Assembly: GCF_019457635.1 (NCBI RefSeq)
Contig: NZ_CP080412.1
Location: 806,001 to 870,000 of the forward strand
Reading direction: 5' to 3'
Source: Shewanella mangrovisoli
Lineage (GTDB): Bacteria > Pseudomonadota > Gammaproteobacteria > Enterobacterales > Shewanellaceae
DNA length: 64,000 nucleotides
In this document: positions 8,928 to 18,138 of the stretch, piece by piece
Layout of the letters: each line of letters starts with the position of its first letter
How positions within the stretch are numbered: position 1 is the first letter of the stretch
Notes under the pieces: model-generated
The model's input: only the letters and a program-made list of their open reading frames with translations
Told to the model about the DNA's origin: nothing
Database searches by the model: none
Made by a program: the position numbers and the translations under genes

Positions 8928-9107
8928 TACGCATTCCATCTCTTGCTAAATCATGGACTCAAGCTAACTGATTTCGTTGTGAAAATGAAGTCTAGGCGAT
9001 GATTGTGCTGACAATTACAGCCCTTGGTGGGGCTAAATTGCTGGCCAAGCAAGTTACGATGAAATAGATTAAAATTAGCCATAGTTGTAATGCATTGAGA
9101 AGATAAA

Positions 9108-9482
9108 ATGGAATATGAATTTCGGCGTAACAGTTTGATGGGCACTTATTTAGCCAGCTTTAGTATGGACCATGAAGTGCTGGGCCAATGGTTTTCGGAA
9201 GAGTTGGGGCCAGAGTTAGCCAAAATTCAACAAGTGCTCGATATTATCAAAGAAATTCAAGCGGGTAAGCGTGATTCTTGGCGGTTAATCGGCGGCGATC
9301 TCACCCTAGATCTGGATGAAGAGCAGGCGCGCATTTATGCCAATGCCTTAGGGTTTGAGCAAGAGTATGAACTCGAGGAATCGATGTCCCTCTACGATGC
9401 GGAATCGGAAGCCTATTGTGGATTAGAGGATTTAGAGGAAGCTCTGCTAAGTTGGTATGAGTTTGTGCAAAAAGGGCGATAG
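9108..9482 (+). CDS. yacL: UPF0231 family protein (YacL-like)
   Basis: A 124-residue acidic protein beginning MEYEFRRN, with the MDHEVLGQWFSEE block and the C-terminal CGLEDLEEALLSWYEFVQ block. These align well with E. coli YacL (UPF0231) as I recall it. The function is unknown. There is no signal peptide or membrane segment. It is a single gene between divergent zntB and the convergent narP, with a strong terminator after it. Confidence 0.85.
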   Translation: MEYEFRRNSLMGTYLASFSMDHEVLGQWFSEELGPELAKIQQVLDIIKEIQAGKRDSWRLIGGDLTLDLDEEQARIYANALGFEQEYELEESMSLYDAESEAYCGLEDLEEALLSWYEFVQKGR

Positions 9483-9508
9483 CACAAATTTCTACTCCGG
9501 CAGACAAT

Positions 9509-9540
9509 AAAGGCAATCGATTGATTGCCTTTGTTTTTTT
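9509..9540. terminator. Terminator after the UPF0231 gene
   Basis: Perfect stem AAAGGCAATC / GATTGCCTTT (9509-9518 and 9523-9532), followed by TTGTTTTTTT on the plus strand. Confidence 0.9.
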
Positions 9541-9569
9541 AGCTTAGTGCTGAATCACTATTTGAAGCA

Positions 9570-10199
9570 TTAGTTATTCAGATACCTTACCGCCATTTCG
9601 GTTCTCGACTTGGCATTGGCCTTACGCAGCAGATTTTTAACGTGCACTTTTACCGTGCCTTCACTGATATGTAAGTGCTCTGAAATCATTCGGTTACTTA
9701 ACCCTTCTGCCAGCTGTTGCAGGATCTGTAGTTCCCTTGGCGTGAGGCTTGAAATCCATTCCTGCTCATCGGCGGCATTTTTTAGCTCGTACAGATATTC
9801 TTCAACCTCATCGCTGATCACTCTGTGGCCCAACATGGCATTTTTGAGCTTATCGAGCAGCAGATCCGGCTCGGTATCTTTCAGTAAATATCCATCGGCG
9901 CCCGCGCGTAGCAGTCTAATAACATCTTGTTTGGCATCCGACACTGTGAGGATCACTATCCGTGAGGTGACGCCTTCCTGGCGCATAGCATTGAGGGTAT
10001 CGAGTCCTGTCATTCCCTTCATATTCAGATCGAGCAGTACAATATCGGGCTCATCGGTGGCAACGGCGCTTAGGGCGTCTAAGCCTCCGCCGACTTCGCC
10101 GAAGAGACTAAAATCCGGATCGGAGGCGATCAGTTGGCAGATCCCTTTACGTAGGAGGGGATGGTCATCGACCACGAGGACTGAATAAGGTTTACCCAT
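9570..10199 (-). CDS. narP: Nitrate/nitrite response regulator NarP
   Basis: A 209-residue NarL/FixJ-type response regulator. The receiver domain carries Asp11-Asp12, the phospho-acceptor Asp57 (VLLDLNM) and the LLKD lysine near 107. The LuxR-type HTH (about 145-205) has LTPRELQILQQLAEG and ISEGTVKVHVKNLLRK. It overlaps the 3' end of the upstream narQ by 8 bases, so the pair is co-transcribed and coupled. In Shewanella, NarQ/NarP activates nitrate and nitrite respiration genes, and the divergent nrfA is an expected target (family knowledge plus context). NarL cannot be excluded by sequence alone, but a single regulator with NarQ points to NarP. Confidence 0.92.
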   Translation of the reverse strand: MGKPYSVLVVDDHPLLRKGICQLIASDPDFSLFGEVGGGLDALSAVATDEPDIVLLDLNMKGMTGLDTLNAMRQEGVTSRIVILTVSDAKQDVIRLLRAGADGYLLKDTEPDLLLDKLKNAMLGHRVISDEVEEYLYELKNAADEQEWISSLTPRELQILQQLAEGLSNRMISEHLHISEGTVKVHVKNLLRKANAKSRTEMAVRYLNN

Positions 10200-11988
10200 G
10201 TGTAGGCTCCTGTTGGGAAGGGAAGATTAAAGTAACTTTGGTTCCCTGTGACAAATTGGATTTGTTATTAGACGCTAAGGGCACATCCGGTTGTTCTTGG
10301 TCTAGTTGTTCAGTAATTCCCTTGCTATTAGTGTGCGTATCATTGCTACTAAATACAACAGTACCGGCTAATTTACTGGCACGCTCATGCATGATCCCTA
10401 TGCCAAAGTGTTGATCCCGCTCCTTTAGATAGCCAATTCCTATACCGTTATCGCTCACACTGATATTGACCATGCCATTGTCATCTTTATAACAGCGAAT
10501 ATTGATCTGGCTGGCATTGGCATGTTTTATCGCGTTGAGTGTAGCCTCACGGGTGATCTGCAGAATATGAATATGCTGCTTCGCCTCGAGCCATTGGGGC
10601 GAGAGTTTGTAATCGAGATGGATCTTGATATCGGTATTGGCCCTAAGCTGTTCTAGCATGGCTTCCATCGCGTTCTTCAGATTCGGTTCTTTGATGGTTA
10701 ATCTGAAGGTGGATAATAACTCCCTGAGCTGTACATAGGCTGTACTGACGCCTTCATTGATTTCCGTCAGTTGCCCCTCGATCGCAGGGCTGCGGCAACT
10801 ATGATCCAAGTTTTTGCGCAGCAAGCTAATTTGGATTTTGAGGAAGGACAGTACCTGGCCGAGGGAGTCGTGTAATTCCCTAGCGATAACGCCGCGTTCT
10901 TCCATCAAGGCCAGTTGCTGTCGCTGCTCGGTGGCGTTATGGATAACGATGGAGCGAGTGAGCATGATGGCGAAGTTTTTAAACAGCGGTGTATTCGTAT
11001 CCTGCGCCGAAATCAGCTCTAAGTAACCTAAGTCGGCCTGCTCAAATTGCAGTGGGAAGCGGGTACTGTTTTGGGTATCTTCCGGCCAACCACCATCGGC
11101 TTCAACTACTTCTAACTCTTGCTCTGGGTACTGAATAATGAGCCGTAAATAGTCGATAGACTCATAATCCTTTAATTGATTTAACGCCGCTCTAAGCGCC
11201 TTGTAGTCGAGCTTATTCGCGTTAAGCGTCAATAGGTTATCGTATAAAAATGCGAGTTCATTATTTGCTCTGGTGAGCGCGAGAGTCTTTTCGGCGACTT
11301 GGGATTCTAGGTTGCCATACAGGGTCGCGAGCTCGCGGGCAGTTTTTTGTAGCGCGTGGGTTAGGGCGGTGAGCTCAATATATTCGGTCTCGGGCATTTC
11401 TATCTCAAAGTTACCCTTAGAAATGGTGTTGGCCGATTCCATTAACTGCTGTAAGGGCACTACGACTTTTCGCTTGGTAAAACGTACCGCTAAAAAGGCG
11501 ATGGCGAGCATCAACCCAAGCCCAAAAATCTGGCTCGCGGCAAGCAGGCGCAGCTTAAAAGCGGCATGGTGTTCCATTTCTAACACCAATAAATCAATGG
11601 TATCGACAAAGTCCTTGAGTGAGGCTGCGTAGTCGCGGGAATTTTCCTGCTCTATGTAGTACTTCATCACCAGCCATTTATCGATGACGAGCTGATACTG
11701 ATCGGCGATCTTTTTCGGGCTAAGCCAACCCGTGGAAGGTTGCAATGCCTCGGAGTGCAAGGTGTTTTCAAACTCGGCAATCTTCTCTTGAGCGGCGTCA
11801 CTGCCCGAATTGGCATAAAACATCAGCCGGTAACTTTGCATCCGCAGTGAACCCGAGGCGTTGATGGCCTTTGCATCGCCTAAACTGTAAGACAAATTGA
11901 TGATTGCGAAGATGGCCAAGCTGCTAGAAAGCAAAATCAGTACTAACATTAAACCCAAAATTTTAGAGGTAAGGCTGCCTCGTTTCAT
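10192..11988 (-). CDS. narQ: Nitrate/nitrite sensor histidine kinase NarQ
   Basis: A 598-residue inner-membrane sensor kinase. Two membrane helices (about 9-32 and 150-172) flank a periplasmic domain that opens with the nitrate-binding P-box (GDAKAINASGSLRMQSY, about 37-53). A HAMP segment, a coiled region, a GAF-like linker, the HisKA_3 box with His373 (ARELHDSLGQ) and an ATPase domain with NAIKHANA and DNGIGIG follow. I prefer the ATG at 11988 (GGA six bases upstream, start MKRGSLTSK); an ATG at 12015 lacks a site and adds nine residues before the membrane helix. It overlaps narP. Confidence 0.93.
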   Translation of the reverse strand: MKRGSLTSKILGLMLVLILLSSSLAIFAIINLSYSLGDAKAINASGSLRMQSYRLMFYANSGSDAAQEKIAEFENTLHSEALQPSTGWLSPKKIADQYQLVIDKWLVMKYYIEQENSRDYAASLKDFVDTIDLLVLEMEHHAAFKLRLLAASQIFGLGLMLAIAFLAVRFTKRKVVVPLQQLMESANTISKGNFEIEMPETEYIELTALTHALQKTARELATLYGNLESQVAEKTLALTRANNELAFLYDNLLTLNANKLDYKALRAALNQLKDYESIDYLRLIIQYPEQELEVVEADGGWPEDTQNSTRFPLQFEQADLGYLELISAQDTNTPLFKNFAIMLTRSIVIHNATEQRQQLALMEERGVIARELHDSLGQVLSFLKIQISLLRKNLDHSCRSPAIEGQLTEINEGVSTAYVQLRELLSTFRLTIKEPNLKNAMEAMLEQLRANTDIKIHLDYKLSPQWLEAKQHIHILQITREATLNAIKHANASQINIRCYKDDNGMVNISVSDNGIGIGYLKERDQHFGIGIMHERASKLAGTVVFSSNDTHTNSKGITEQLDQEQPDVPLASNNKSNLSQGTKVTLIFPSQQEPTHG

Positions 11989-12043
11989 ATGTCCATTACC
12001 TAATATATGGGCCATTGATTTAATGGCACTTTAGTCGTGTTTT

Positions 12044-12060
12044 ACATTAGAAAATAATGT
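12044..12060. promoter_or_regulatory. 6-5-6 palindrome in the narQ-nrfA divergent region
   Basis: ACATTA-GAAAA-TAATGT is a perfect inverted repeat with a five-base spacer, 56 bases upstream of the narQ start. It may be an operator in the divergent control region; no regulator is identified. Confidence 0.35.
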
Positions 12061-12135
12061 ACTACATTAACGAAAACATAAAAGTGTGAACAACAACACT
12101 ATTACATTTTGATCTAGCGCAAACTTCGTTCTAGA

Positions 12136-12151
12136 TACCCCCTAAGAGGTA
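12136..12151 (+). promoter_or_regulatory. NarP-type 7-2-7 heptamer pair upstream of nrfA
   Basis: TACCCCC-TA-AGAGGTA is an inverted pair of NarL/NarP heptamers with the two-base spacing that NarP prefers. It lies 80 bases upstream of the nrfA start codon and is shared with the divergent narQ promoter. A weak FNR/CRP-like half palindrome (TTGATCTAGCGCAA, 12109-12122) lies next to it. Confidence 0.7.
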
Positions 12152-12230
12152 TGTCTTTGGAGGGTTTAAGCCACTAACTTTGGCCTTGGAGATGTCGTGA
12201 TTTATTAAAATAATGCAACACGGAGATGAG

Positions 12231-13634
12231 ATGATGAAGAAGATGACAGGTAAGTCCTTTGCACTCAGTGCATTGGTTGCCGCGAGCTTCATGGCGGCGG
12301 GTGCGATGGCAAGCGATAAGACCGAGCCACGCAACGAAGTATACAAAGATAAGTTTGCTAATCAATACAATAGCTGGCATGACACCGCAAAAAGTGAAGA
12401 GATCACCGACGCATTAGCGGGCGATCCAAGCTTAGTGATCCTGTGGGCCGGTTATGGTTTCGCAAAAGACTATAACGCACCTCGCGGCCATATGTATGCC
12501 GTGACTGACGTGCGTAATACGCTACGTACTGGCGCACCAGCCAATGCCGAAGACGGCCCAATGCCAATGGCCTGTTGGAGCTGTAAGAGCCCTGACGTAC
12601 CTCGCCTGATCGAAGAACAAGGTGAAGACGGTTACTTCAAAGGCAAGTGGGCTAAAGGTGGTCCTGAAGTCGTTAACACTATCGGTTGTAGCGACTGCCA
12701 CGAAAAAGGCACCCCTAAACTACGTATTTCACGTCCATTCGCTGAGCGCGCAATGGAAACTATCGGCACACCATTCGACAAAGCTTCGAAGAAAGACAAG
12801 CAATCTATGGTTTGCGGTCAGTGCCACGTTGAATACTATTTCGAGAAGAAAGACGATCGCAAAGGTTTCGTAAAATTCCCATGGGATTCAGGTACTACTG
12901 TTGAACAGATGGAAGCTTACTACGATGCTATCGAGTTCTCTGACTGGACTCATGCGCTGTCTAAAACACCAATGCTGAAGGCACAACACCCTGGTTATGA
13001 AACTTGGAAACTGGGCGTACACGGTAAGAACGATGTGAGCTGTGTTGATTGTCACATGCCTAAAGTGACTAACGACAAAGGTCGTAAGTACACAGATCAT
13101 AAAGTGGGTAACCCATTCGATCGCTTCGACGAAACCTGTGCAACTTGCCATAGCCAAAGCAAAGAGTTCTTAGAAGGCATCACTAAAGAGCGTTATGCCA
13201 AAGTGAAAGAGCTGAAAGCTCGCGCGGAAGGTCAATTAGTGAAAGCACACTTCGAAGCCGCTAAGGCGTGGGAAGTGGGTGCCACTGAAGCCGAAATGAA
13301 GCCAATCCTGACTGATATCCGTCACGCTCAATGGCGCTGGGACTTCGCGATTGCTTCTCACGGTGTTGCGGCTCACGCGCCAGAAGAAGCACTGCGTATC
13401 CTAGGTACTGCAGTTGATAAAGCGGCTGATGCTCGCGTGAAATTAGCCCAATTACTGGCGAAGAAAGGCGTGACTGACGCGGTTGCTATCCCTGATATCT
13501 CTACCAAAGCGAAAGCTCAAGCTGCACTGGGTATGGACATGGACAAGATGAATGCAGAGAAAGAAGCATTCAAGAAAGACGTGTTACCTAAGTGGGATGA
13601 AGAAGCGAAAAAACGCGAAGCAACTTACAAGTAA
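12231..13634 (+). CDS. nrfA: Ammonia-forming cytochrome c nitrite reductase, pentahaem
   Basis: Periplasmic enzyme that reduces nitrite to ammonium with six electrons. 467 residues with a signal peptide cut after AGAMA. Five haem sites are visible: the lysine-ligated catalytic CWSCK at Cys115 and CxxCH motifs at Cys153, Cys195, Cys271 and Cys303. The sequence agrees closely with S. oneidensis NrfA as I remember it. I chose the ATG at 12231 (GGAG five bases upstream), which gives MMKK; the next ATG (12234) is equally possible and an ATG at 12213 is less so. It stands alone: no nrfBCD or nrfH follows, so electrons probably come from the CymA-quinol route (known for the genus). NarP control is likely. 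Confidence 0.97.
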   Translation: MMKKMTGKSFALSALVAASFMAAGAMASDKTEPRNEVYKDKFANQYNSWHDTAKSEEITDALAGDPSLVILWAGYGFAKDYNAPRGHMYAVTDVRNTLRTGAPANAEDGPMPMACWSCKSPDVPRLIEEQGEDGYFKGKWAKGGPEVVNTIGCSDCHEKGTPKLRISRPFAERAMETIGTPFDKASKKDKQSMVCGQCHVEYYFEKKDDRKGFVKFPWDSGTTVEQMEAYYDAIEFSDWTHALSKTPMLKAQHPGYETWKLGVHGKNDVSCVDCHMPKVTNDKGRKYTDHKVGNPFDRFDETCATCHSQSKEFLEGITKERYAKVKELKARAEGQLVKAHFEAAKAWEVGATEAEMKPILTDIRHAQWRWDFAIASHGVAAHAPEEALRILGTAVDKAADARVKLAQLLAKKGVTDAVAIPDISTKAKAQAALGMDMDKMNAEKEAFKKDVLPKWDEEAKKREATYK

Positions 13635-13667
13635 ACATCCTTGAATATGAGCTAACCCCTCATAGCA

Positions 13668-13700
13668 AAGCCCCCGCAATTTAGGTTGCGGGGGCTTTTT
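13668..13700 (+). terminator. Terminator after nrfA
   Basis: Perfect 12-bp stem AAGCCCCCGCAA / TTGCGGGGGCTT (13668-13679 and 13686-13697), then a T run. Confidence 0.93.
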
Positions 13701-13807
13701 ATTTTAACGGACTATTTGTTTGTGCTTATTCAATCTAGATGTTTATTTGTTTGATATTAACGAGGCATGACGGCATCAAGTCACAGTGCTTTCTTTACAA
13801 AATGAAT

Positions 13808-15763
13808 TTAAGCCTCTGGCTTGCGGATAAAATCCCGCTCAAACTGCGCTGGCGTCATGGGTTTGCCATAGAGATAGCCTTGGCCTAAATCGCATTCTTC
13901 ACTGCGGATAAAACTGTCCTGATGGGTGTTTTCTACTCCCTCGGCAATCACCTTAAGTTTGAGCTTTTTACCTATGGCGATAATGGCCTTAGTTAACTCC
14001 CTGTCCTGCTCGCTGTTTTCGAGCTTACTGATAAAGCAGCGGTCGATTTTTAAGGTATCGAAGGAATACTTTTGCAGATAGCTTAGGGAAGAGTAGCCGG
14101 TGCCAAAATCATCGAGTGAGATGCGGATCCCCAGTTCCTGCAATTGCTGAATAGCGTTATGGGCTAAATGCTCGTCCTGCAATAGCATTCCTTCGGTGAT
14201 CTCGAGCTCCAGTGCCGTGGCAGGTAATTGGTAAAGGGTTAGTAGCTCGGCAATATGTTCGGCAAAGCGGGGATTACGCATTTGCACGGGGGAGATATTG
14301 ATGGCGATTTTAAAGTCCCGCTGCAGTATTCGGCACCAGTCGGCGGCCTGTTTAATGGCGCTGTGGAGCACAAAGTTACCTATCTCCATGATTTGCCCAT
14401 TACGTTCGGCTAAGGCGATAAATCGGTCGGGGGGAACCTGTCCTAGCACGGGATTGTGCCAACGCAGCAGCGCTTCAGCGCCAATCACTTTGTGAGTTTT
14501 CAACTCGATAAAGGGCTGATATTGAAGGCTCAGTTCGTTTTTTTGCAGTGCATCAACTAAGTGGGACTCGAGCTGATAACGCTGGCTCAGCGCCGTTTGG
14601 GTATCTTGATTAAAAAAGCTATAGGGTGTGCCCTCGGCCTTACTAATGGTCATGGCGGCACCTGCTTTTTGCAGCAGGGTTGCGGCATCAATACCGTCGC
14701 TTGGTGCCTGGGCTATGCCGATTGACGAAGGAATAGTGATCACAAAGTCGGCGATACCAAAGGGCGAATTGCAGCAGTTGATGATCTGATTAAGCACTTT
14801 ATTCGTTTCGCGCTGTGAGGGTTTATGAGCTTGCACCAATACAAACTCCGCCCCTGCGATGCGGGCAATAAAGGTATGACCGTCTGTGCAATGCTGTAAG
14901 CGTTGGCTCAAGATGGTGAGTATCTTATCGCCGATAAGATAACCGTAGCTGTCGTTAATGGATTTGAAGTTACGCAGCCCTAAGTAAAACACAGAGATTT
15001 TTTCTTTACGATTAATCTCTTCCAGCATATTCGCTAGGGTATTGATGAGATTGAGCCGGTTGGGTAACCCCGTCAGCGGATCGTAGCTCTTATGATACTC
15101 AAGCGAGCTTTCGGTCGTAGTACGGGTTTCTATTTCACGGATTAACTTGGCGCTGAGTTCTGCCAGTTCATGGGTGCGTTGCTGCACTTTCTGTTCGAGT
15201 TGTTGGTTATGGAGCTGCAACTTAGCCTGTTGGAACAGAGTGATCAGATTGGTTTCGATAGCATTTTGAAATCGTGCCAATAAACTGCGGAACTGCTGGC
15301 TGTAGTTGCGCTCCTTACTGTCGAGCATACAAATGGTGCCGAAGGTGCTGTTATCGGGCCAATGCAAGGGCAGCCCACAATAGGCAATCATCCCCAGTTT
15401 TATGTCGGGATTTTTATCCCAATCGGCATCCTTCAAAGCGTTGGGGATGTGGAGCTCTCGACATTCTTTCATCACGGTTTCGCAATACAGGCCATGGCCT
15501 AAATGCTCTTTATCGTGGGGCTTGTAGGGATTTCCCTGACTATGGCTCGAGGCAAATACTTCAATCTCGGTAGGGTGAACACGCATGATAAGCGCGGCCG
15601 GTGTATCCACTATCTCGGAGAGTAGATCTAAGGTTTGTTGCCAATTCTCTAGCATCTCAGGCGGCACGGTAATCTTGCCTGTATCAATAGCGATATCCGC
15701 GAATAAACGTTCTTTTTGAGATTGTTGGAGGGCAAACTTGTAGGGCATTTGAGGCTCATCCAA
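13808..15763 (-). CDS. GAF-GGDEF-EAL domain protein, probable c-di-GMP phosphodiesterase
   Basis: 651 residues without membrane segments. An N-terminal GAF sensor domain (about 35-180), a coiled linker (about 185-230), a GGDEF domain (about 240-395) and an EAL domain (about 405-645) follow in order. The GGDEF active-site loop reads AGAEF instead of GGDEF, so cyclase activity is unlikely and the domain may only bind GTP. The EAL domain keeps EALLRW, NISPVQ, LEITEG, DDFGTGYSSL and AEGVE, so c-di-GMP hydrolysis is expected. The ligand of the GAF domain is unknown. An ATG at 15748 (MPYKF) is an alternative start. It is a single gene, convergent with nrfA. Confidence 0.88.
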   Translation of the reverse strand: MDEPQMPYKFALQQSQKERLFADIAIDTGKITVPPEMLENWQQTLDLLSEIVDTPAALIMRVHPTEIEVFASSHSQGNPYKPHDKEHLGHGLYCETVMKECRELHIPNALKDADWDKNPDIKLGMIAYCGLPLHWPDNSTFGTICMLDSKERNYSQQFRSLLARFQNAIETNLITLFQQAKLQLHNQQLEQKVQQRTHELAELSAKLIREIETRTTTESSLEYHKSYDPLTGLPNRLNLINTLANMLEEINRKEKISVFYLGLRNFKSINDSYGYLIGDKILTILSQRLQHCTDGHTFIARIAGAEFVLVQAHKPSQRETNKVLNQIINCCNSPFGIADFVITIPSSIGIAQAPSDGIDAATLLQKAGAAMTISKAEGTPYSFFNQDTQTALSQRYQLESHLVDALQKNELSLQYQPFIELKTHKVIGAEALLRWHNPVLGQVPPDRFIALAERNGQIMEIGNFVLHSAIKQAADWCRILQRDFKIAINISPVQMRNPRFAEHIAELLTLYQLPATALELEITEGMLLQDEHLAHNAIQQLQELGIRISLDDFGTGYSSLSYLQKYSFDTLKIDRCFISKLENSEQDRELTKAIIAIGKKLKLKVIAEGVENTHQDSFIRSEECDLGQGYLYGKPMTPAQFERDFIRKPEA

Positions 15764-15953
15764 AAAGCACTTTGTTATTTATACACTATAGCCTTTTTCT
15801 TCGTTTTCGAGTTTTCCAGCACGATTAAGTTCGCCTTATTTTGTAAAAACTATGTTAATTTCCGTGTTTTGGTTTCCTTAAGCTTTTGATAAGAATTCGC
15901 CCGTAGTCTGGTGCTGGGTATTTTGGCGAGTGGATAACTAAGTGCATTACATT

Positions 15954-16724
15954 ATGAAAAGTAATGTTAGGACGACATTTTTCAGTTTTGCAAAGGGACA
16001 TTTGCTCACACCTTGGCTTGTGTTTGCGGTGATTATTTTTTGGCTCGAACTGACCCATGCCGATATGCGGTTCGCCAGCTTGTTATTTCACTGGCAGGGT
16101 GGGGTCGATTCTTGGCCTTTGCGTGGCCATTGGTTGACAGAGGGGCTGCTGCATGTCACTGGGCGAAATCTGGTGATTCTGCTTGCCGTAGTCGTCGTTA
16201 GTTGCATTGGCTTAAGCTTTCGCGTCGACAAGTTGCGACCTTATCGTAAAGGTTTTATCTATTTGTTTTGCAGTGTGCTAGCGAGTGTGGTCTTAGTGCG
16301 CCTTGGTAAGAGTCTTACCCATATGACTTGTCCCTGGGATGTGCTTGAGTTTGGCGGTCGCATGATGCACTCATCCCTATTTGCTCGTTTGCCAGAGGGC
16401 GCCGAGTTTGGTCAGTGTTTCCCCGGTGGACATTCGAGTGGCGGTTTTGCTTGGGTCGCAAGCTATTATGTGTTGAAGGAATACCGCCCACAGTATGCTA
16501 AGGCCGGCTTAATCTTCGGCATTGTTTTAGGTGCGGTGTTTGGTTTTGCGCAGGAGCTGCGTGGTGCCCATTTCTTAAGCCATGATTTATGGAGTTTGGC
16601 CATCGCTTGGACATCCGCTAGCTTGCTCTATTATGGCTTCTTCCTGCGAGTGCCTAAGGTTAACAAGATTAAAGTCGCCAACAAAATCAGTATTATTAGT
16701 ACCAAAGAAGCTATCTCTAAGTGA
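15954..16724 (+). CDS. PAP2-family membrane phosphatase
   Basis: About 256 residues with some six membrane helices. The three acid-phosphatase motifs can be read: a degenerate first motif around KSLTHMTCPWD, the second as PGGHSSGG with His160, and the third as RGAHFLSHDLWS. Members dephosphorylate lipid phosphates such as undecaprenyl-PP, phosphatidylglycerol-P or lipid A at the periplasmic face; which one applies here is not known. The charged tail is lysine-rich. The frame can also start at a GTG at 15942 with GGAT seven bases upstream, adding four residues. It lies between the GGDEF-EAL gene and a convergent DUF2799 gene. Confidence 0.85.
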   Translation: MKSNVRTTFFSFAKGHLLTPWLVFAVIIFWLELTHADMRFASLLFHWQGGVDSWPLRGHWLTEGLLHVTGRNLVILLAVVVVSCIGLSFRVDKLRPYRKGFIYLFCSVLASVVLVRLGKSLTHMTCPWDVLEFGGRMMHSSLFARLPEGAEFGQCFPGGHSSGGFAWVASYYVLKEYRPQYAKAGLIFGIVLGAVFGFAQELRGAHFLSHDLWSLAIAWTSASLLYYGFFLRVPKVNKIKVANKISIISTKEAISK

Positions 16725-16776
16725 TGGCTTATCCCTTAAGCCATTCTTGTCCCTCAAACTAGTCTGAGGCGAACGC

Positions 16777-17325
16777 TTAGAAGCGAAACTCAAAGCGGAT
16801 ATCGCCCCGGCGAAGGCGTTGTCTTTCGTCGAGGAGATGGTTTTTCTCGTTCAATAGGGCGTTCTTTTGCTTTAGCAGTTCGGCTTTATCGGTGAGGTTG
16901 TTTAGCTTGTTGTTGATGCTACTGATCTCGCTATCGATAGCATTTAAGCGGTCGGCAATTTCGGCTAGACGTTTATTCACCAGATACTGCTCGTGTCCTT
17001 GGTTATAACGCTCAACAAACTGATTGTTGTTACAAACGCCATAGTAATTCTCTCCAGCTAAACCTACGCGATAGCCATTTTCGGGCAGACAATAGCTGAT
17101 AAGTCCCTGCTGATATCCCTGTTGCCACTGGGCTGCATCCACTCTGAGATTAAACTCACGACAATCCTGCTGATACTGATTGAGCTGACTCGCGTTAGCG
17201 CCCCGATTACCGTCGGCTAAACCCGTGGCGTACCAGTCATTATCTCGACATTCCTCGAGTGAGAGGCTAGTGCATTGGGTGAGGGAGAGGGCGGTAAGAG
17301 CCAAAGCAAAATTAAGGTAGCGCAT
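16777..17325 (-). CDS. DUF2799 domain-containing putative lipoprotein
   Basis: 182 residues. The N-terminus MRYLNFALALTALSLTQCTS looks like a lipoprotein signal (Cys18), though the lipobox LTQC is not ideal. The middle part has the DUF2799 pattern (DWYATGLADGNRG, YQQGYQQGL, YCLPENGYRVGLAGENYYGVC), followed by a C-terminal coiled coil (about 115-170). The role of this family is unknown; an envelope location is inferred. I chose the ATG at 17325 because it starts directly before the signal sequence; the frame stays open to 17361. Confidence 0.78.
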   Translation of the reverse strand: MRYLNFALALTALSLTQCTSLSLEECRDNDWYATGLADGNRGANASQLNQYQQDCREFNLRVDAAQWQQGYQQGLISYCLPENGYRVGLAGENYYGVCNNNQFVERYNQGHEQYLVNKRLAEIADRLNAIDSEISSINNKLNNLTDKAELLKQKNALLNEKNHLLDERQRLRRGDIRFEFRF

Positions 17326-17532
17326 TCTAAGATCTGACAAGTCACAAAATGGCATCAGCATAAAGCCTAGGGAAGGGGAGAGCTAGCGCTATATTTCGCC
17401 GCGAATACGGTTAGCTGGCGCAGAGTTCTGGGGGACTTTTCCTATCTGAGTCACAACTCGTGCGATGCAATAATGCTAAGGCATTGAGTTAATGTTAGTT
17501 TTACTTTTCAGTATCTTGTGTTGGAAATCCTT

Positions 17533-17868
17533 ATGTTGGCTCCGCTGCCGCCATCAGATAGCTCGCCCTTGGGAGTAAAACGGTCTGCGCCGCACATGGC
17601 GACGGCTTCGACGTCTTCAAAAGAGATGCAAGCAGAACTTAAAAAAGGCACTGAACCTCAAGAATCAAGTGATAACAATACTCCGACAGAGGTCGGCGCC
17701 CTGCAATCTTTCGCCCATGGCGCGCTTGGTTTGGCAGAACCTAAGACCCATGAACCTCTTTGTGATCGCGAAACTCCACCTCAAGAGGGCAACCAAGGCT
17801 ACTACAAAGCCGGGCAATTGCTGAAAGTCGCCGCAACCGTGGGCAGTGTGATAGCACTCTTCGTATAA
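17533..17868 (+). CDS. Small hypothetical protein, low-complexity with C-terminal hydrophobic helix
   Basis: 111 residues of unknown function. The first 85 residues are polar and Ser/Thr/Pro/Glu-rich, with no recognisable fold. The last 17 (about 93-109, LLKVAATVGSVIALFV region) are hydrophobic and could be a tail anchor. The ATG at 17533 has GGA seven bases upstream; GTG/TTG codons at 17518-17521 are in frame but poorly placed. It sits between divergent DUF2799 and the RIO kinase gene. I do not recognise it. The clear ribosome site and the tail helix make it a plausible real gene. Confidence 0.6.
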   Translation: MLAPLPPSDSSPLGVKRSAPHMATASTSSKEMQAELKKGTEPQESSDNNTPTEVGALQSFAHGALGLAEPKTHEPLCDRETPPQEGNQGYYKAGQLLKVAATVGSVIALFV

Positions 17869-18138
17869 ATCACAATGGATTTCAGTGTCTTGTTGCTTGA
17901 TTCAATCGATGCGCTCGTTAAGCCAAGGTACAGGCAATAGAGGGTAATTTTCAGCAGCTTTACTGACGGTAAATCCACTGCGTTTAGCTATTGTGTTCCT
18001 GCGCGAGGTGCTTTAGTTTTTACTGAAGTCAGGTATCTTTAACTGAATCTTTTTATCTATCCTCTTTATAAGGCTGCTTTTATATGAAGATTTGCCCGGC
18101 ACATTCCATCTTACGCCTAAGTAAGGTATAAGGTCGGT

